64,000 nucleotides of DNA, from assembly GCF_009208105.1 (NCBI RefSeq), contig NZ_WFKL01000001.1:3534001-3598000 (forward strand). The letters run 5' to 3'. This document shows, in pieces, positions 50,500 through 60,581 of the stretch. The number at the start of each line of letters is the position of its first letter. Position 1 is the stretch's first letter. The position numbers and the translations under genes were made by a program. The notes under the pieces were generated by a model. It did no database searches, was not told the DNA's origin, and saw nothing but the letters and a program-made list of their open reading frames with translations. Source of the stretch: Rouxiella sp. S1S-2 (lineage in GTDB: Bacteria; Pseudomonadota; Gammaproteobacteria; Enterobacterales; Enterobacteriaceae).

Positions 50500-51459
50500 T
50501 CAGGCGTTCAGAAACGGCAGCAGTGCGTCTAACATTTTATCAGGTATTTCTTCATGCGGCGAATGTCCACAGGGCAAAGCCATTCCCTGGACGTTGTCAG
50601 CTTTGTCTTGCCAGGTATGTATTACGTCATACAGCTGACCTACCGTTCCTTTTTCGCCCCATAACAGCTGCAACGGACATGAGATCCTCAGTTCACTGTC
50701 ATTCGCGTCATCTTCCAGATCGATGGTTGCGGCTGCGCGATAATCTTCACATACCGCATGCAACATTGCCGGGTTGCTATAGCATCGTAAATACTCAGCC
50801 CTGATAGCGGGTTCAGTGGCACCCGGCGTCTTTAGTTGGCCATCAAGATGCTTATAAAGGAAGAGCTTTGGGTCAAATCCGATCATCGTTTCAGGCAGTG
50901 GCGCAGGTTGTATCAAAAAAAACCACCAAAAATATTGGGTCGCAAAGGTCTTTTCTGTCATGGCGTACATTGTAGCCGTCGGCGCGATATCAATAAACAC
51001 GCAACGATTGACCCGTTCAGGATAGTCCAGAGCCAAACGATGACCCACGCGCCCACCGCGATCGTGGCCTACGAATGCAAACTTCTCAAACCCTAATACA
51101 TCCATCAACAAAGCAATATCTTGGGCCATGACTTTCTTCGAGTAATTACGATGAATCTCATCACCCGCCGGTTTATCACTGTCGCCATAGCCCCGCAGAT
51201 CGGGAAGTATTACGGTAAAGTTTTTCGCCAGCGTCGGGGCTATTTTTCGCCAGGTCACATGATTTTGAGGATGACCATGCAGCAAAACTAACGGCGCGCC
51301 TTTTCCGCCCACCGCAACGCGTAGTACGATACCATTAGGTAATGTCACGTCTTGCAAAACAAAACCTGCAATAAAGGGGGAATTATCGACGACGACGATA
51401 TTTTCTGATTTATCCATAAGAATATTAATACCCTGTTTATCTCTTTGATGATAACTCAT
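50500..51459 (-). CDS. Alpha/beta hydrolase (haloacetate dehalogenase/epoxide hydrolase-like)
   Basis: A 319-residue alpha/beta-fold hydrolase. The oxyanion motif is LLHGHPQNHVTW, followed by LPDLRGYGDSDKP. The nucleophile elbow is FVGHDRGGRVG with Asp, not Ser, as nucleophile, which places it with dehalogenases and epoxide hydrolases; the C-terminal His is in LPCGHSPHEE. The start codon overlaps the stop of the FAH-family gene (ATGA), so the genes are coupled. An in-frame ATG at 51417 is a possible alternative start. In the operon it may open an ester, lactone or haloacid ring. Confidence 0.87.
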   Translation of the reverse strand: MSYHQRDKQGINILMDKSENIVVVDNSPFIAGFVLQDVTLPNGIVLRVAVGGKGAPLVLLHGHPQNHVTWRKIAPTLAKNFTVILPDLRGYGDSDKPAGDEIHRNYSKKVMAQDIALLMDVLGFEKFAFVGHDRGGRVGHRLALDYPERVNRCVFIDIAPTATMYAMTEKTFATQYFWWFFLIQPAPLPETMIGFDPKLFLYKHLDGQLKTPGATEPAIRAEYLRCYSNPAMLHAVCEDYRAAATIDLEDDANDSELRISCPLQLLWGEKGTVGQLYDVIHTWQDKADNVQGMALPCGHSPHEEIPDKMLDALLPFLNA

Positions 51460-52325
51460 CAGGCGACCGTTTTTACTTCATCCACCAGCCAGACTTCACT
51501 GACCGTATTGGTTAATTTACCAATGCACTCAATTTCAACCTCAATAACGTCACCCGGCTGGAGAAATAATGGCGGTATTTGTTTTTTACCTACACCACCG
51601 GGAGAACCAGTAAGAATTACGTCTCCGGCAGAAAGTGGGGTGAAGGTACTGATGTAAGCAATTAAATCCGCCACCCGATGGATCATGTTTGCCGTATTAT
51701 CACTCTGCACAATACGCCCGTTCAGTAAGGTACGTAAATTGAGTCTTTGCGGGTTTGGAATTTCATCACAGGTCGTCAGATTGGGGCCAAAAGCCCCCGT
51801 CGAAGGCCAGTTTTTTCCTGCGGTATACCACGAATGCTGCCAGTCGCGTACCGAGCCGTCCATATAACAACTATATCCCGCGACATAATTTAGCGCATCG
51901 GTGGCATTTACATGAAAACAGTGTTGACCGATAATAACGGCCAGTTCCCCTTCATAATCGAACTCCGAAGAATTAAAGGGCTTTAAGACAGGGTTATTAT
52001 GCCCCGTCTGACTATCAGCAAACCTCACAAAAAGGGTTGGCGCAGGATTTGATTCATTAAACTCAATGCGCTTATCTGCATAATTCATTCCCGCGCAGAT
52101 AATTTTCGTTGGATTATTAATAACAGGAAGATAAATAATGTCATCAAAAGAAATGTCAGTGGCGTTGTATTGATATTCTCGGGCAACTGATAAAGCATTT
52201 CCCTTCAACAATGACAATAAAGTCGGGTATTTATCACCTATCAACTTTTTAAGATCAATAACGCCAGTGGGTTTTAAAACCCCATACTTTTCACTGTTAT
52301 TATGGAGAAAGTTAATCAGTTTCAT
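51459..52325 (-). CDS. Fumarylacetoacetate hydrolase-family protein
   Basis: A 288-residue FAH-superfamily enzyme. Metal-binding acidic residues are in FDYEGELAVIIG (about residues 122-133) and the Asp in YMDGSVRDWQ (about 156). The glycine motif ILTGSPGGVG precedes the C-terminus. Such enzymes hydrolyse or isomerise 2-oxo-acids with a C-C bond split or decarboxylation, for example 2-hydroxyhepta-2,4-diene-1,7-dioate isomerase. Located between the hydro-lyase genes and the alpha/beta hydrolase gene in one operon. Confidence 0.87.
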   Translation of the reverse strand: MKLINFLHNNSEKYGVLKPTGVIDLKKLIGDKYPTLLSLLKGNALSVAREYQYNATDISFDDIIYLPVINNPTKIICAGMNYADKRIEFNESNPAPTLFVRFADSQTGHNNPVLKPFNSSEFDYEGELAVIIGQHCFHVNATDALNYVAGYSCYMDGSVRDWQHSWYTAGKNWPSTGAFGPNLTTCDEIPNPQRLNLRTLLNGRIVQSDNTANMIHRVADLIAYISTFTPLSAGDVILTGSPGGVGKKQIPPLFLQPGDVIEVEIECIGKLTNTVSEVWLVDEVKTVA

Positions 52326-52353
52326 ATCTTAACCTTAATCAGAGCATGAACAG

Positions 52354-52962
52354 TCAGCAAACTAGCCAAGGATTGGCAGACAGATGTTTTTGTTCAAACC
52401 CACGAATATCATTTTGATACTGCAACGTGTAATCGATAAAATCCAGGCCTTCTAAGAGCATTTTCCTTTTCAATTCATCTATATTGAACTGAATTACACT
52501 TTCGACGCTAATTATACGCTGCTGTTCCAGGTCTATTGTCAGATGGTTATTTTGTGGACTGACGGCAATCGCTTCAAGTTGACTGATAGAAGATGCATCA
52601 AGTTCGATAGTGAGCACGCCGTTTCTTTGGCAGTTATCGTTGAAAATACCGGCAAAGCTACTGCCGATTAATGCACGGACTCCCAACTGCTTCAGCCCCC
52701 ACACCGCGTGTTCACGACTGGAGCCACAGCCAAAATTAGGCCCGACCAAGAGAAATGAGGCATTTTTCCATCCCAATTTGTTCAGAATAAAATTGTTATC
52801 GGGTTCACCGTCGGCTTTAAAACGCAGGTCGAAGAACACGCCTCTGTCCAGACCCTGCCTGTCGATGCCTTTCAGAAATTGCTTGGGCATGATGACATCG
52901 GTATCGATATTTGAGGACATCATCGGGGCAACCAGCCCTTTGACAATTTTAAACGGTTCCAT
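52354..52962 (-). CDS. LeuD-type hydro-lyase small subunit (paralogue)
   Basis: A 202-residue aconitase-family small subunit. It has DTDVIMPKQFLKGIDR and the substrate-binding block NFGCGSSREHAVWGL. It pairs with the LeuC-type subunit directly upstream (2-bp gap). True leuCD sit in a leucine operon with leuA and leuB, absent here, so this pair probably serves another 2- or 3-hydroxy diacid such as citramalate, dimethylmaleate or methylmalate. The substrate cannot be named from sequence. Confidence 0.87.
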   Translation of the reverse strand: MEPFKIVKGLVAPMMSSNIDTDVIMPKQFLKGIDRQGLDRGVFFDLRFKADGEPDNNFILNKLGWKNASFLLVGPNFGCGSSREHAVWGLKQLGVRALIGSSFAGIFNDNCQRNGVLTIELDASSISQLEAIAVSPQNNHLTIDLEQQRIISVESVIQFNIDELKRKMLLEGLDFIDYTLQYQNDIRGFEQKHLSANPWLVC

Positions 52963-52964
52963 AA

Positions 52965-54386
52965 TTAAAAACCCTCTTTAACAAGCTGGCGAACATCGGC
53001 AAGGTGGCCGGTTATAGCCGCTGCGGCTACCATTGCAGGACTCATCAGGTGCGTTCTGGCTCCAGCGCCCTGCCGCCCGGCAAAGTTGCGGTTGGTGCTG
53101 GATGCACAGCGATCGCCCAGGCTTAATACATCCTCATTCATAGCCAGACACATTGAACAACCAGACTGCCGCCATTCAAATCCTGCCTCAATAAAGATTT
53201 TCGCTAATCCTTCCTGCTCGGCTCTTTCCCGCACCTGAGTTGAACCAGGCACAATAATTCCCTGCACGTGTTCAGAAATTTTCTTATTCTTTAGCACCTT
53301 AGCCACTTCGCGGAGATCTTCAATGCGGCCATTGGTACAAGAGCCAATAAAGGCATGAGTGATGGGAATTTGGGTAAATGGCGTACCGGGTTTTAGATCC
53401 ATGTAGCGTAAGGCTATTTCCATATCACGCTTTTTAGACAGGTTCTTTTCATCTGCCGGGTTGGGCACACGGTCTGTAATACTTCCCGCCTGGTCTGGAC
53501 TAATTCCCCACGTCACCTTCGGCGCCATGTCGGCGCAGTCCAGCGTAATTTCTTTATCAAATACCGCGTCGTCATCACTGCGTAGCTGCCGCCAGTGATC
53601 CACTGCCTGTTCCCATAGCGCGCCTTTTGGCACACGCGGCGCATCCTGAATATAGCTAAATACTTTCTCGTCTGGCGCCATAAACGCCCCTCTGGCACCG
53701 GCCTCCACCGCCATGTTGCATATCGTCATGCGTCCTTCAACGCTAAGATCGGCGATAGTCTGGCCGGAAAACTCAATAGCGTAACCCGTGGCGCCATCGG
53801 CTCCTATCTGTTCAATCAACAACATAATGATATCTTTTGCTACGGTCGCGGCAGGCAATTTTCCCTGAACCAACACGCGCATCGCTTTAAGCTTTTTATA
53901 TACCAATGTCTGTGTGGCCAGCATGTGCTCAATTTCAGACGTCCCGATGCCGAAGCCCAGAGCGCCAAAAGCGCCGTAGGTTGTCGTATGACTATCTCCT
54001 GCGGCGATCACCATGCCCGGCATCACCAGTCCCTGTTCATGAGCAACAACATGTTCAATTCCCTGGCGTTTATCCATAACATCGAAGAGTTCCATCTCAA
54101 AATCACGACTGTTTTCTTCAAAATATCTCACCTGAAGCTCCCCGCCGGGATCGGTCATTTCAGGCGTTCTTTCAGGCCGTGTGGGATTGACGTGATCAAC
54201 GTTCAAAAGCGTAGCCGAAGGTTTCCATACCTTTCTGTTGGCTTCACGGAGTCCGCTAAAAGCCTGCGGACTGGTATATTCATTGAGGATCGAACGGTCG
54301 ATATAAAGGAGAACACTCCCTTCATCATCCAACTGACGAACAATATGAGAATCGACAATTTTATCGTAGAGCGTTTTAGCAGACAT
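52965..54386 (-). CDS. LeuC-type hydro-lyase large subunit (paralogue)
   Basis: A 473-residue aconitase-family large subunit with a [4Fe-4S] cluster. Cluster cysteines are in FIGSCTNGRIEDL and WRQSGCSMCLAMNED, and the loop AGDSHTTTYGAFGALGFGIG is present. Length equals LeuC. It is the first gene of the operon and runs opposite to the MFS gene across a 456-bp gap. Full catalytic sites suggest activity. Together with FAH and the hydrolase it points to breakdown of a dicarboxylate. Confidence 0.9.
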   Translation of the reverse strand: MSAKTLYDKIVDSHIVRQLDDEGSVLLYIDRSILNEYTSPQAFSGLREANRKVWKPSATLLNVDHVNPTRPERTPEMTDPGGELQVRYFEENSRDFEMELFDVMDKRQGIEHVVAHEQGLVMPGMVIAAGDSHTTTYGAFGALGFGIGTSEIEHMLATQTLVYKKLKAMRVLVQGKLPAATVAKDIIMLLIEQIGADGATGYAIEFSGQTIADLSVEGRMTICNMAVEAGARGAFMAPDEKVFSYIQDAPRVPKGALWEQAVDHWRQLRSDDDAVFDKEITLDCADMAPKVTWGISPDQAGSITDRVPNPADEKNLSKKRDMEIALRYMDLKPGTPFTQIPITHAFIGSCTNGRIEDLREVAKVLKNKKISEHVQGIIVPGSTQVRERAEQEGLAKIFIEAGFEWRQSGCSMCLAMNEDVLSLGDRCASSTNRNFAGRQGAGARTHLMSPAMVAAAAITGHLADVRQLVKEGF

Positions 54387-54842
54387 TGAGATTCACCCTG
54401 GTACCTGTTTAAAGAGGAAGCGCCTTGGCAAGGTGCTTTATTTTGATAATACCCCTGTTTTTAACAAAGTGAATATAAACCGTGATGTACATATGTAGTT
54501 ATAACAAACACGAATCGTGCACACTCTATCCCTATAGATAATAGGACTTTTATTTGTCATGTTCTCTTTCCAACATCTTGCATCGATAAATGTGACCAAG
54601 ACCTCTTGTATTAATTATAATGACTTCCGCATTGATTAATGCGGTCTCTATTATGGCGAGAATTATCAAAAATTAACTGCACGGATCGTAATTCATTTAA
54701 ACACGGATTAAATACAGACATAAAAAAATATGTGATGAATATCAATAATAAAAAGGTGGTTTTTAAATAGGATTTGATGATGTCATGTTGAGCGGCCGGT
54801 TATTAATTTTATAATTAACCCTGAAACACTCGGGAGAAACAA
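54387..54842. promoter_or_regulatory. Divergent control region, catabolic operon / MFS gene
   Basis: About 456 bp, AT-rich, no gene. It must hold the promoters of the LeuC-type operon and the plus-strand MFS gene and is the expected binding region for the LysR protein. No single clear box was assigned. A GGGAG site precedes the ATG at 54843. Confidence 0.5.
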
Positions 54843-56069
54843 ATGAACAAGCACTTAGCTAAAAATAGCCTTTGGCGCTATATTCCATTATTACTGATTT
54901 TGCCATTGTCAGGCCTTGCAGAACTTGCCTCACTCTACTCTGTTCAGGCCTTATTACCCAAGCTGAGCGAAGTGTATAATATCCCACTAAATCAGGTAGG
55001 GTTAATCTTATCGGCTGAGGTTGGATTTCTGGCCTTCGCTATGCTGTTCAGCGGGAGTTTGTCAGACCGCTTTGGACGGAAAAAGATTATTGTTTATTCA
55101 CTGCTGGCGGGAGGTATTCTAACGCTGCTTTGCGCGACGACGTCATCATGGCACGTGTTAGTTTTTTATCGTGCTTTGCTTGGAATTGCCGTTAGTGGTA
55201 TTACTGCTGCCGTCACGGTTTACATTACAGAAGAAGTTTCGCCCGCGTTAGCGGGGATCATTACCGGCTATTTTATATTTGGTAATTCACTGGGAAGCAT
55301 GTCTGGGCGTGTATTGGCAACGCTGATGATGGAGCATATTTCAGTTGAAAGTATTTTCTGCTTTTTCAGCACTGTTTTGCTTCTGATGGCATTGCTGGTA
55401 TTTATCTTTCTGCCGGCATCAAAAAATTTTTCCGCCGCTCCCTCCCTTAATCTGACAAAGATGTTAAAAGGCGGAAAGGAACACTTTACGAATAGTAAAA
55501 TATCCGCGTGCTTTATGATTGGATTTATTATTTTCGGTTCTTTCACCTCTGCATTCAACTTCCTGGCTTTCCATCTTCATGGTGAACCCTACCACTTGCC
55601 TTATTCACTGATCGCTCTTATTCCGATCAGTTTCTCACTCACTTTTTTTGCAGCTCCCTTCTCAGCAAAAATGGCCATGCGTTATGGCTCAATGAACACA
55701 TTAAGCCTGCTGTTGATAATGATGCTATGCGGCGCGTTGATTACGTTTATTTCGCCCAGCCTGCCAATATTTATTTTGGGCATTATCTGCTTCTCTGTGG
55801 CCTTTTTCTCATCGCATTCCACGTTACTGACCTGGGTAAGTTCTCATGCTCCGCATGCTAAAGGCCAAGCTACTGCGCTTTATCTGCTGTGTTACTACGC
55901 CGGTGGCGCGATTATCGGTTATCTAAATGGCTTCGTATTTGCTGCAATGGGCTGGAACGCCGTGGCGATTTCTATTATGAGTCTGTTGGCGATAGGCCTG
56001 TTACTCAGTCGTTACCTGCATATCACCGAAAGGAAGGCGAGTGAAATAGGCATCATGAATATGTCATGA
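54843..56069 (+). CDS. MFS transporter (YnfM-like)
   Basis: A 408-residue inner-membrane transporter with 12 expected spans. The MFS signature between helices 2 and 3 reads GSLSDRFGRKKIIVYSLLAG and is well conserved. It resembles the YnfM branch of DHA1 transporters. Divergent from the LeuC-type operon, so uptake or efflux of the same substrate is likely. It is followed by a hairpin at 56144-56170. Confidence 0.87.
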   Translation: MNKHLAKNSLWRYIPLLLILPLSGLAELASLYSVQALLPKLSEVYNIPLNQVGLILSAEVGFLAFAMLFSGSLSDRFGRKKIIVYSLLAGGILTLLCATTSSWHVLVFYRALLGIAVSGITAAVTVYITEEVSPALAGIITGYFIFGNSLGSMSGRVLATLMMEHISVESIFCFFSTVLLLMALLVFIFLPASKNFSAAPSLNLTKMLKGGKEHFTNSKISACFMIGFIIFGSFTSAFNFLAFHLHGEPYHLPYSLIALIPISFSLTFFAAPFSAKMAMRYGSMNTLSLLLIMMLCGALITFISPSLPIFILGIICFSVAFFSSHSTLLTWVSSHAPHAKGQATALYLLCYYAGGAIIGYLNGFVFAAMGWNAVAISIMSLLAIGLLLSRYLHITERKASEIGIMNMS

Positions 56070-56143
56070 TGGCTTGTATTCTCCTTCGTCGTTATAAACA
56101 GCTTAGGCAGCGCAGAGCGTCCCTTTTCGAGTGACCTTCCGTT

Positions 56144-56175
56144 AGCCGCGCAAGAAAAAGTGCGCGGGCTTTCTA
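56144..56175. terminator. Terminator-like hairpin after the MFS gene
   Basis: AGCC-GCGCA / TGCGC-GGGCT stem with a purine loop and a T-rich tail (TTCTACTTTCT). It resembles the tRNA-Asn terminator at 49341-49380 in stem sequence and tail, which may reflect chance or a duplicated tRNA downstream region. Confidence 0.6.
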
Positions 56176-56192
56176 CTTTCTACCGGTCTGAT

Positions 56193-57881
56193 TCAATCGG
56201 CGCTCACGATCACTTCGATAAGATTCGGCCTTCCACTGGCAATGGCTGCCTCGATAGCCGGTGCGATATCAGCAGCGTGTCGGATCTGCTGCGCCGGCAA
56301 CCCCATTGACTGCGCCAATGCCAAATAATTAATGCACGGATTAACGATATCCATCGCGATGAAAGTATTGGTCTGCGCCGAGGAGTAATGCGCCTGATTA
56401 CGCATGAAATTTTTCAGAATATTGTATTCCTGATTATTCATGACCACGTAGGTTATCGGCAGGTTCTCATGTGCCGCTGTCCACATTGCCTGCGGAGAAT
56501 ACAGAGCCGCACCGTCGCCCACCAGGCATACAACAGGCTGCTTGCCGAGCCCTAAAGAATAACCAATGGCGGCAGGCATGCCCCAGCCCAAAGCTCCACC
56601 ACGCATGAACGCATACTGCCCCGAGTTGTGGCTGGTTAAAAATTTTCGTACCCATGGTGAAACACACAGCGCTTCATCAACAATCGCCACATCGGGCCCA
56701 ATCGCCCTCACCACTTCATGCGCGGCAACAATCGGTGCAATGGTCGGCAAAGAGAATTTTTCAGCCACGCTGATTTCCAACTGCTCACGCGCAAATTTAC
56801 GCTCATCCGCTGCCTGGCTGATTAAGGCGCGATACCGTTGACGATGGGCGTCAGTCACCTCTTTTAATGCTGGTAAAAAAGCGGTCAGCGACGCCTTTAT
56901 ATCGCCAACGATGGAAAGCTTGGTGGCATACGATCGCCCTAAATCGTTCACATCGGCAGAAAGCTGGTAAACGCTGCAACCCTCCGGAACTGCAGGGCCT
57001 TCGCTATACAAAATCGTGATCAATGACTTGCCACCCAGCGCAAAAATTGCCTCGTAGTTCATGAGGATCTCGGCTATTCCGGCCGCCGTGGTCGGCATAT
57101 TGCCGCGCCAAAGCGCATGTGATGTGGGATAGGGAATGCGTGAGGGCCAGGATGACCCATAAACGTGGGCACCCAGCAGCTCGGCAACTTCGATAGTTTC
57201 AGCCGTCGCGTGGCTGGTGTGAATTTCATCTCCGGCGATAATCGCCAGCTTGCCGGGCGTACACTGCGCTAAAATCTGGGCCAGACGAGGTAGAGAACCG
57301 CCGATCGCTCGCCGGTCAATGTCAGAACCTTCACCGATGCCGACGTCAGTCAGTTGATCCATGATATCCATCGGTAACGAAAGAAATACCGGACCACTCG
57401 GTGCCGCGTTGGCATCGTGAAAAGCGCGGCGTAACAGCACTGGCAGTTGTGAGGCGTTTGAAACATCCTGCGCCCATTTGACAGCCGGTGAAGCGATGCT
57501 GATCAGGTCGTCATACAGCAGCGGGTCACTGATTGAATGCCGCGTGTCCTGCTGCCCCGCCGTGACCACCAGCGGCGTTTGCGACACTTTTGCATTAAGC
57601 AAATTACCCATACCGTGCCCCAGGCCACCTGCGGTATGCAGATTCAAAAAGCCCGGTTTTCCCGAGGCTTGCGCGTAGCCATCCGCCATGGCAACGGCGC
57701 TTGCCTCCTGCAGTGCCAGAATATATTTCAGCGCTGGATTGCGTAAAAGCGCATCCATCAACGGCAGTTCCGTCGTGCCGGGATTGCCGAAAATGTACTC
57801 TACGCCCTCGCTGTGCAGCGTTTCTAAAAGTACGTCCGCACCCCGTCGATTATTCACGTTTGATGATTTATTCACTATCAC
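56193..57881 (-). CDS. mdlC: Thiamine-diphosphate enzyme, benzoylformate decarboxylase-like
   Basis: A 562-residue ThDP-dependent enzyme. The N-terminal domain has GNPGTTELPLMDAL and the glutamate in LQEASAVAMADGYAQASG, and the active-site His in NLHTAGGLGHGMGN. The C-terminal ThDP/Mg motif is VCLVGDGAALYSPQAMWTAA with NN about 25 residues later (VVMNNQEYN). This set matches benzoylformate decarboxylase more than pyruvate oxidase or acetolactate synthase. 2-oxo-acid decarboxylation to an aldehyde is the expected reaction. Transcribed alone; no mandelate genes are visible, so the real substrate may be different. Confidence 0.82.
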   Translation of the reverse strand: MIVNKSSNVNNRRGADVLLETLHSEGVEYIFGNPGTTELPLMDALLRNPALKYILALQEASAVAMADGYAQASGKPGFLNLHTAGGLGHGMGNLLNAKVSQTPLVVTAGQQDTRHSISDPLLYDDLISIASPAVKWAQDVSNASQLPVLLRRAFHDANAAPSGPVFLSLPMDIMDQLTDVGIGEGSDIDRRAIGGSLPRLAQILAQCTPGKLAIIAGDEIHTSHATAETIEVAELLGAHVYGSSWPSRIPYPTSHALWRGNMPTTAAGIAEILMNYEAIFALGGKSLITILYSEGPAVPEGCSVYQLSADVNDLGRSYATKLSIVGDIKASLTAFLPALKEVTDAHRQRYRALISQAADERKFAREQLEISVAEKFSLPTIAPIVAAHEVVRAIGPDVAIVDEALCVSPWVRKFLTSHNSGQYAFMRGGALGWGMPAAIGYSLGLGKQPVVCLVGDGAALYSPQAMWTAAHENLPITYVVMNNQEYNILKNFMRNQAHYSSAQTNTFIAMDIVNPCINYLALAQSMGLPAQQIRHAADIAPAIEAAIASGRPNLIEVIVSAD

Positions 57882-58296
57882 GGTAAGTAGACTCCAATCA
57901 AGTGTTCTGCACTCATTTTGCAGCCGATGGTGCCTGCTTTAGACGCGGACAATGGAAAATACGCCGACATCGACTACACTTAAATCTCAGGGTATTCACA
58001 TTCAGGTTGTTGTTTTTATTTTAAAAAAATAAGTCGTTAGCGTGCTATTAACAGATTTATCTGACAGATATTTAATTAAAAGCCGCTGTATATTTTTAAC
58101 CTATTTTTGCGGTGATTGCCGTCAGAATTTATTATTTCTTTGCTATTGGCTGTGGCGATGGTGAACGAGCCCCCCGTGATATTTCTTTCAGCAACCTGAC
58201 TTGACGCGCCCTGAATGCTACTGCGGCCAACGCTCGCAGAAATTACTCGCGTAACACGATTCGTTTTGCGTAAACCATGCAGGCAGGAGAACTATT
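57882..58296. promoter_or_regulatory. Divergent promoter region, decarboxylase / otsBA
   Basis: About 415 bp without a gene, AT-rich in 58001-58140. It holds promoters for the minus-strand decarboxylase gene and for otsBA. Trehalose genes are usually under RpoS control in enterobacteria; no site could be assigned with confidence. Confidence 0.5.
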
Positions 58297-59121
58297 TTGA
58301 CCACTGTTACACAGGATAATACGGCAGAAACACCGCCCCTTCCCGCGTTAGAAGGTGGCCGATATGCCTTCTTTTTTGATGTCGATGGCACTCTGGCAGA
58401 GTTGATACCGGAGCCTGACGATGTGACCATTCCTTCTCACGTACTTGATAACATGCAGACACTGTCCACAGCCTGTGAGGGTGCGGTGGCGCTGGTTTCT
58501 GGGCGTTCGATCGAACAGCTGGACCAGTTGGCTTCGCCGCTGTCACTGCCAATGGCAGGCGTTCACGGCGCCGAGATGCGCGATGCTCAAGGCCATCTTC
58601 AACGCACCACGCTGCCGGATGAAATTGCTACACCGCTGCTGGCCATGTTGGAAAAAGAGATGACAGCAATGCCCGGCACGCTGCTGGAGGCAAAAGGTAT
58701 GGCCTTTGCCTTGCACTATCGCCAGGCAATGACCTATCAGCCCCAGGTGTTAGCACTGGCAGAATCTGCCATTGCACAGTTTCCTCAACTTACCCTCCAG
58801 CCCGGAAAATGTGTGGTTGAGATAAAACCGCTGGGGGCGGACAAAGGTGCGGCGATCAAGACATTTATGCAACAGCCGCCCTTCATTGGCCGTACGCCCG
58901 TGTTTATCGGTGACGATCTCACGGATGAGAAAGGCTTTCAGGCCGTAAATGCGATGAAAGGAATTTCAGTGAAGGTTGGCGCAGGCAAGAGCCATGCCCG
59001 TTATCGTCTCAAACAGGTTGCGGATGTTTACGCGTGGCTGGATGAAATGTTGTTGCTACTTACACAAAACATTGAACAAAGTACTAAGAAAAATACCGTG
59101 GGTAAGGGGTCAAGGTTATGA
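58297..59121 (+). CDS. otsB: Trehalose-6-phosphate phosphatase
   Basis: A 274-residue HAD-family phosphatase. The nucleophile motif is FFDVDGTLAELIPEPDDV near residue 28. The substrate region GVHGAEMRD and the acidic motif FIGDDLTDEKGF are present. It converts trehalose-6-phosphate to trehalose in osmotic and stationary-phase protection. The TTG start at 58297 follows AGGAG at 58285-58289. It overlaps otsA by 4 bp, the normal E. coli order. Confidence 0.95.
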   Translation: MTTVTQDNTAETPPLPALEGGRYAFFFDVDGTLAELIPEPDDVTIPSHVLDNMQTLSTACEGAVALVSGRSIEQLDQLASPLSLPMAGVHGAEMRDAQGHLQRTTLPDEIATPLLAMLEKEMTAMPGTLLEAKGMAFALHYRQAMTYQPQVLALAESAIAQFPQLTLQPGKCVVEIKPLGADKGAAIKTFMQQPPFIGRTPVFIGDDLTDEKGFQAVNAMKGISVKVGAGKSHARYRLKQVADVYAWLDEMLLLLTQNIEQSTKKNTVGKGSRL

Positions 59122-60539
59122 GTCGTTTAGTTGTAGTGTCTAACCGTATTGCCATTCCAAACAAGTCCAAAGCCAGCGCGGGCGGGCTTGCGGTAGGGAT
59201 TCTGGATGCATTGAAAAATACGTCTGGCGTGTGGTTTGGCTGGAGCGGAGAAATAAGCGAAATCTCCGGTGAGGAAGAGGACGAACTGAGTCTGGTCGAA
59301 AGTGAAGGCATTACCTATGCCACCGTTCCCCTTAATCAGAACGATTACGACCTTTATTATCTTCAGTTTTCCAACGCCGTTATCTGGCCCGCTTTCCATT
59401 ATCGAATTGACCTTGTGCAGTTTCAGCGTGAGGCGTGGGACGGTTATTGCAGGGTCAACGATCTGTTTGCCAAACAGCTGCAGGCGCTAATTAAGCCTGA
59501 CGATATTCTGTGGATCCACGACTATCATTTGCTGCCGTTTGCGGCGGCGTTGCGTAAACTGGGCGTGACCAATCGTATCGGTTTCTTCCTGCATATTCCT
59601 TTTCCCACGCCAGAGATTTTCACCGCGCTGCCTACGCACGAAGAGCTGTTAAAAATGATGTGCGAATATGATTTGCTCGGTTTCCAAACGGAAAGCGATC
59701 GCAGTGCGTTTCTTGAAAACGTCAGCCAGCTCAGTGAAGTTCCGCAAGCCGCAGGGGAAGTTCATCAGGCTTTTGGCAATACCTTCAGGACCGAAGTTTA
59801 TCCAATAGGCATCGCGCCCGACAGTATTAAAGAGATGGCCGAAGGACCACTGCCGCCTAAAATGGCCGAAATGAAGCGCGAACTGGGTGACGTACAAAAT
59901 ATTATCTCCTGTGAGCGACTCGATTACACCAAGGGATTGCCTGAGCGTTTTCTGGCCTTCGAGGCCCTGCTCGAGAATTTTCCACAGCATCGCGGCAAAG
60001 TTCGCTATTCACAAATCGCGCCGACCTCGCGCGGTGATGTGCTGGCCTATCAGGACCTGCGCCATCAGCTCGAAATGGAAGTTGGGCGCATTAACGGCAA
60101 ATATGGCTCACTGAACAGCACGCCGTTGTTCTATCTCAATCAGCATTTCGACCGCCGTCTGTTAATGAAACTGTTCCGCTTGACCGATGTTGGGCTAGTC
60201 ACCCCGCTGCGCGATGGCATGAACCTGGTGGCTAAGGAGTACGTTGCAGCTCAGGATCCCGCCGATCCGGGCGTGCTGGTACTGTCTCGCTTTGCCGGTG
60301 CAGCCAATGAGTTATCCGCCGCGCTTATCGTCAACCCGTATGACAGGGACGAAGTGGCAGCGGCGCTTGACCAGGCGCTGACCATGCCGCTCGAGGAACG
60401 CATTTCGCGCTACAACGAAATGATGGCCCTGCTGCGTGAAAATGACATTGAGCAATGGGGTAAAAATTATGTCGACGACCTGCAGGCGATCCCGTTAAAC
60501 AGTCAAGGCCATGACGCCGTGGCACACGAAGCATCCTGA
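59118..60539 (+). CDS. otsA: Trehalose-6-phosphate synthase
   Basis: A 473-residue GT20 glycosyltransferase that makes trehalose-6-phosphate from UDP-glucose and glucose-6-phosphate. It has [20 protein letters not shown] near the start, [25 protein letters not shown], and [17 protein letters not shown] near residue 360. Length is the same as E. coli OtsA. Coupled to otsB, with a hairpin at 60558 for termination. Confidence 0.97.
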   Translation: MSRLVVVSNRIAIPNKSKASAGGLAVGILDALKNTSGVWFGWSGEISEISGEEEDELSLVESEGITYATVPLNQNDYDLYYLQFSNAVIWPAFHYRIDLVQFQREAWDGYCRVNDLFAKQLQALIKPDDILWIHDYHLLPFAAALRKLGVTNRIGFFLHIPFPTPEIFTALPTHEELLKMMCEYDLLGFQTESDRSAFLENVSQLSEVPQAAGEVHQAFGNTFRTEVYPIGIAPDSIKEMAEGPLPPKMAEMKRELGDVQNIISCERLDYTKGLPERFLAFEALLENFPQHRGKVRYSQIAPTSRGDVLAYQDLRHQLEMEVGRINGKYGSLNSTPLFYLNQHFDRRLLMKLFRLTDVGLVTPLRDGMNLVAKEYVAAQDPADPGVLVLSRFAGAANELSAALIVNPYDRDEVAAALDQALTMPLEERISRYNEMMALLRENDIEQWGKNYVDDLQAIPLNSQGHDAVAHEAS

Positions 60540-60557
60540 TAAAATTGTCCCCCTTAA

Positions 60558-60581
60558 AATAGCCCGTTAACCCGGGCTATT
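60558..60581 (+). terminator. Hairpin after otsA
   Basis: Perfect 9-bp stem AATAGCCCG / CGGGCTATT with a 6-nt loop, 19 bp after the otsA stop. The downstream side is only moderately T-rich. The following 240 bp to treF hold no gene. Confidence 0.75.

Noticed and set aside
52354..54386. Biosynthetic leuCD of the leucine operon
   Set aside because: No leuA or leuB nearby, LysR/FAH/hydrolase neighbours, and order with catabolic genes; called paralogues.
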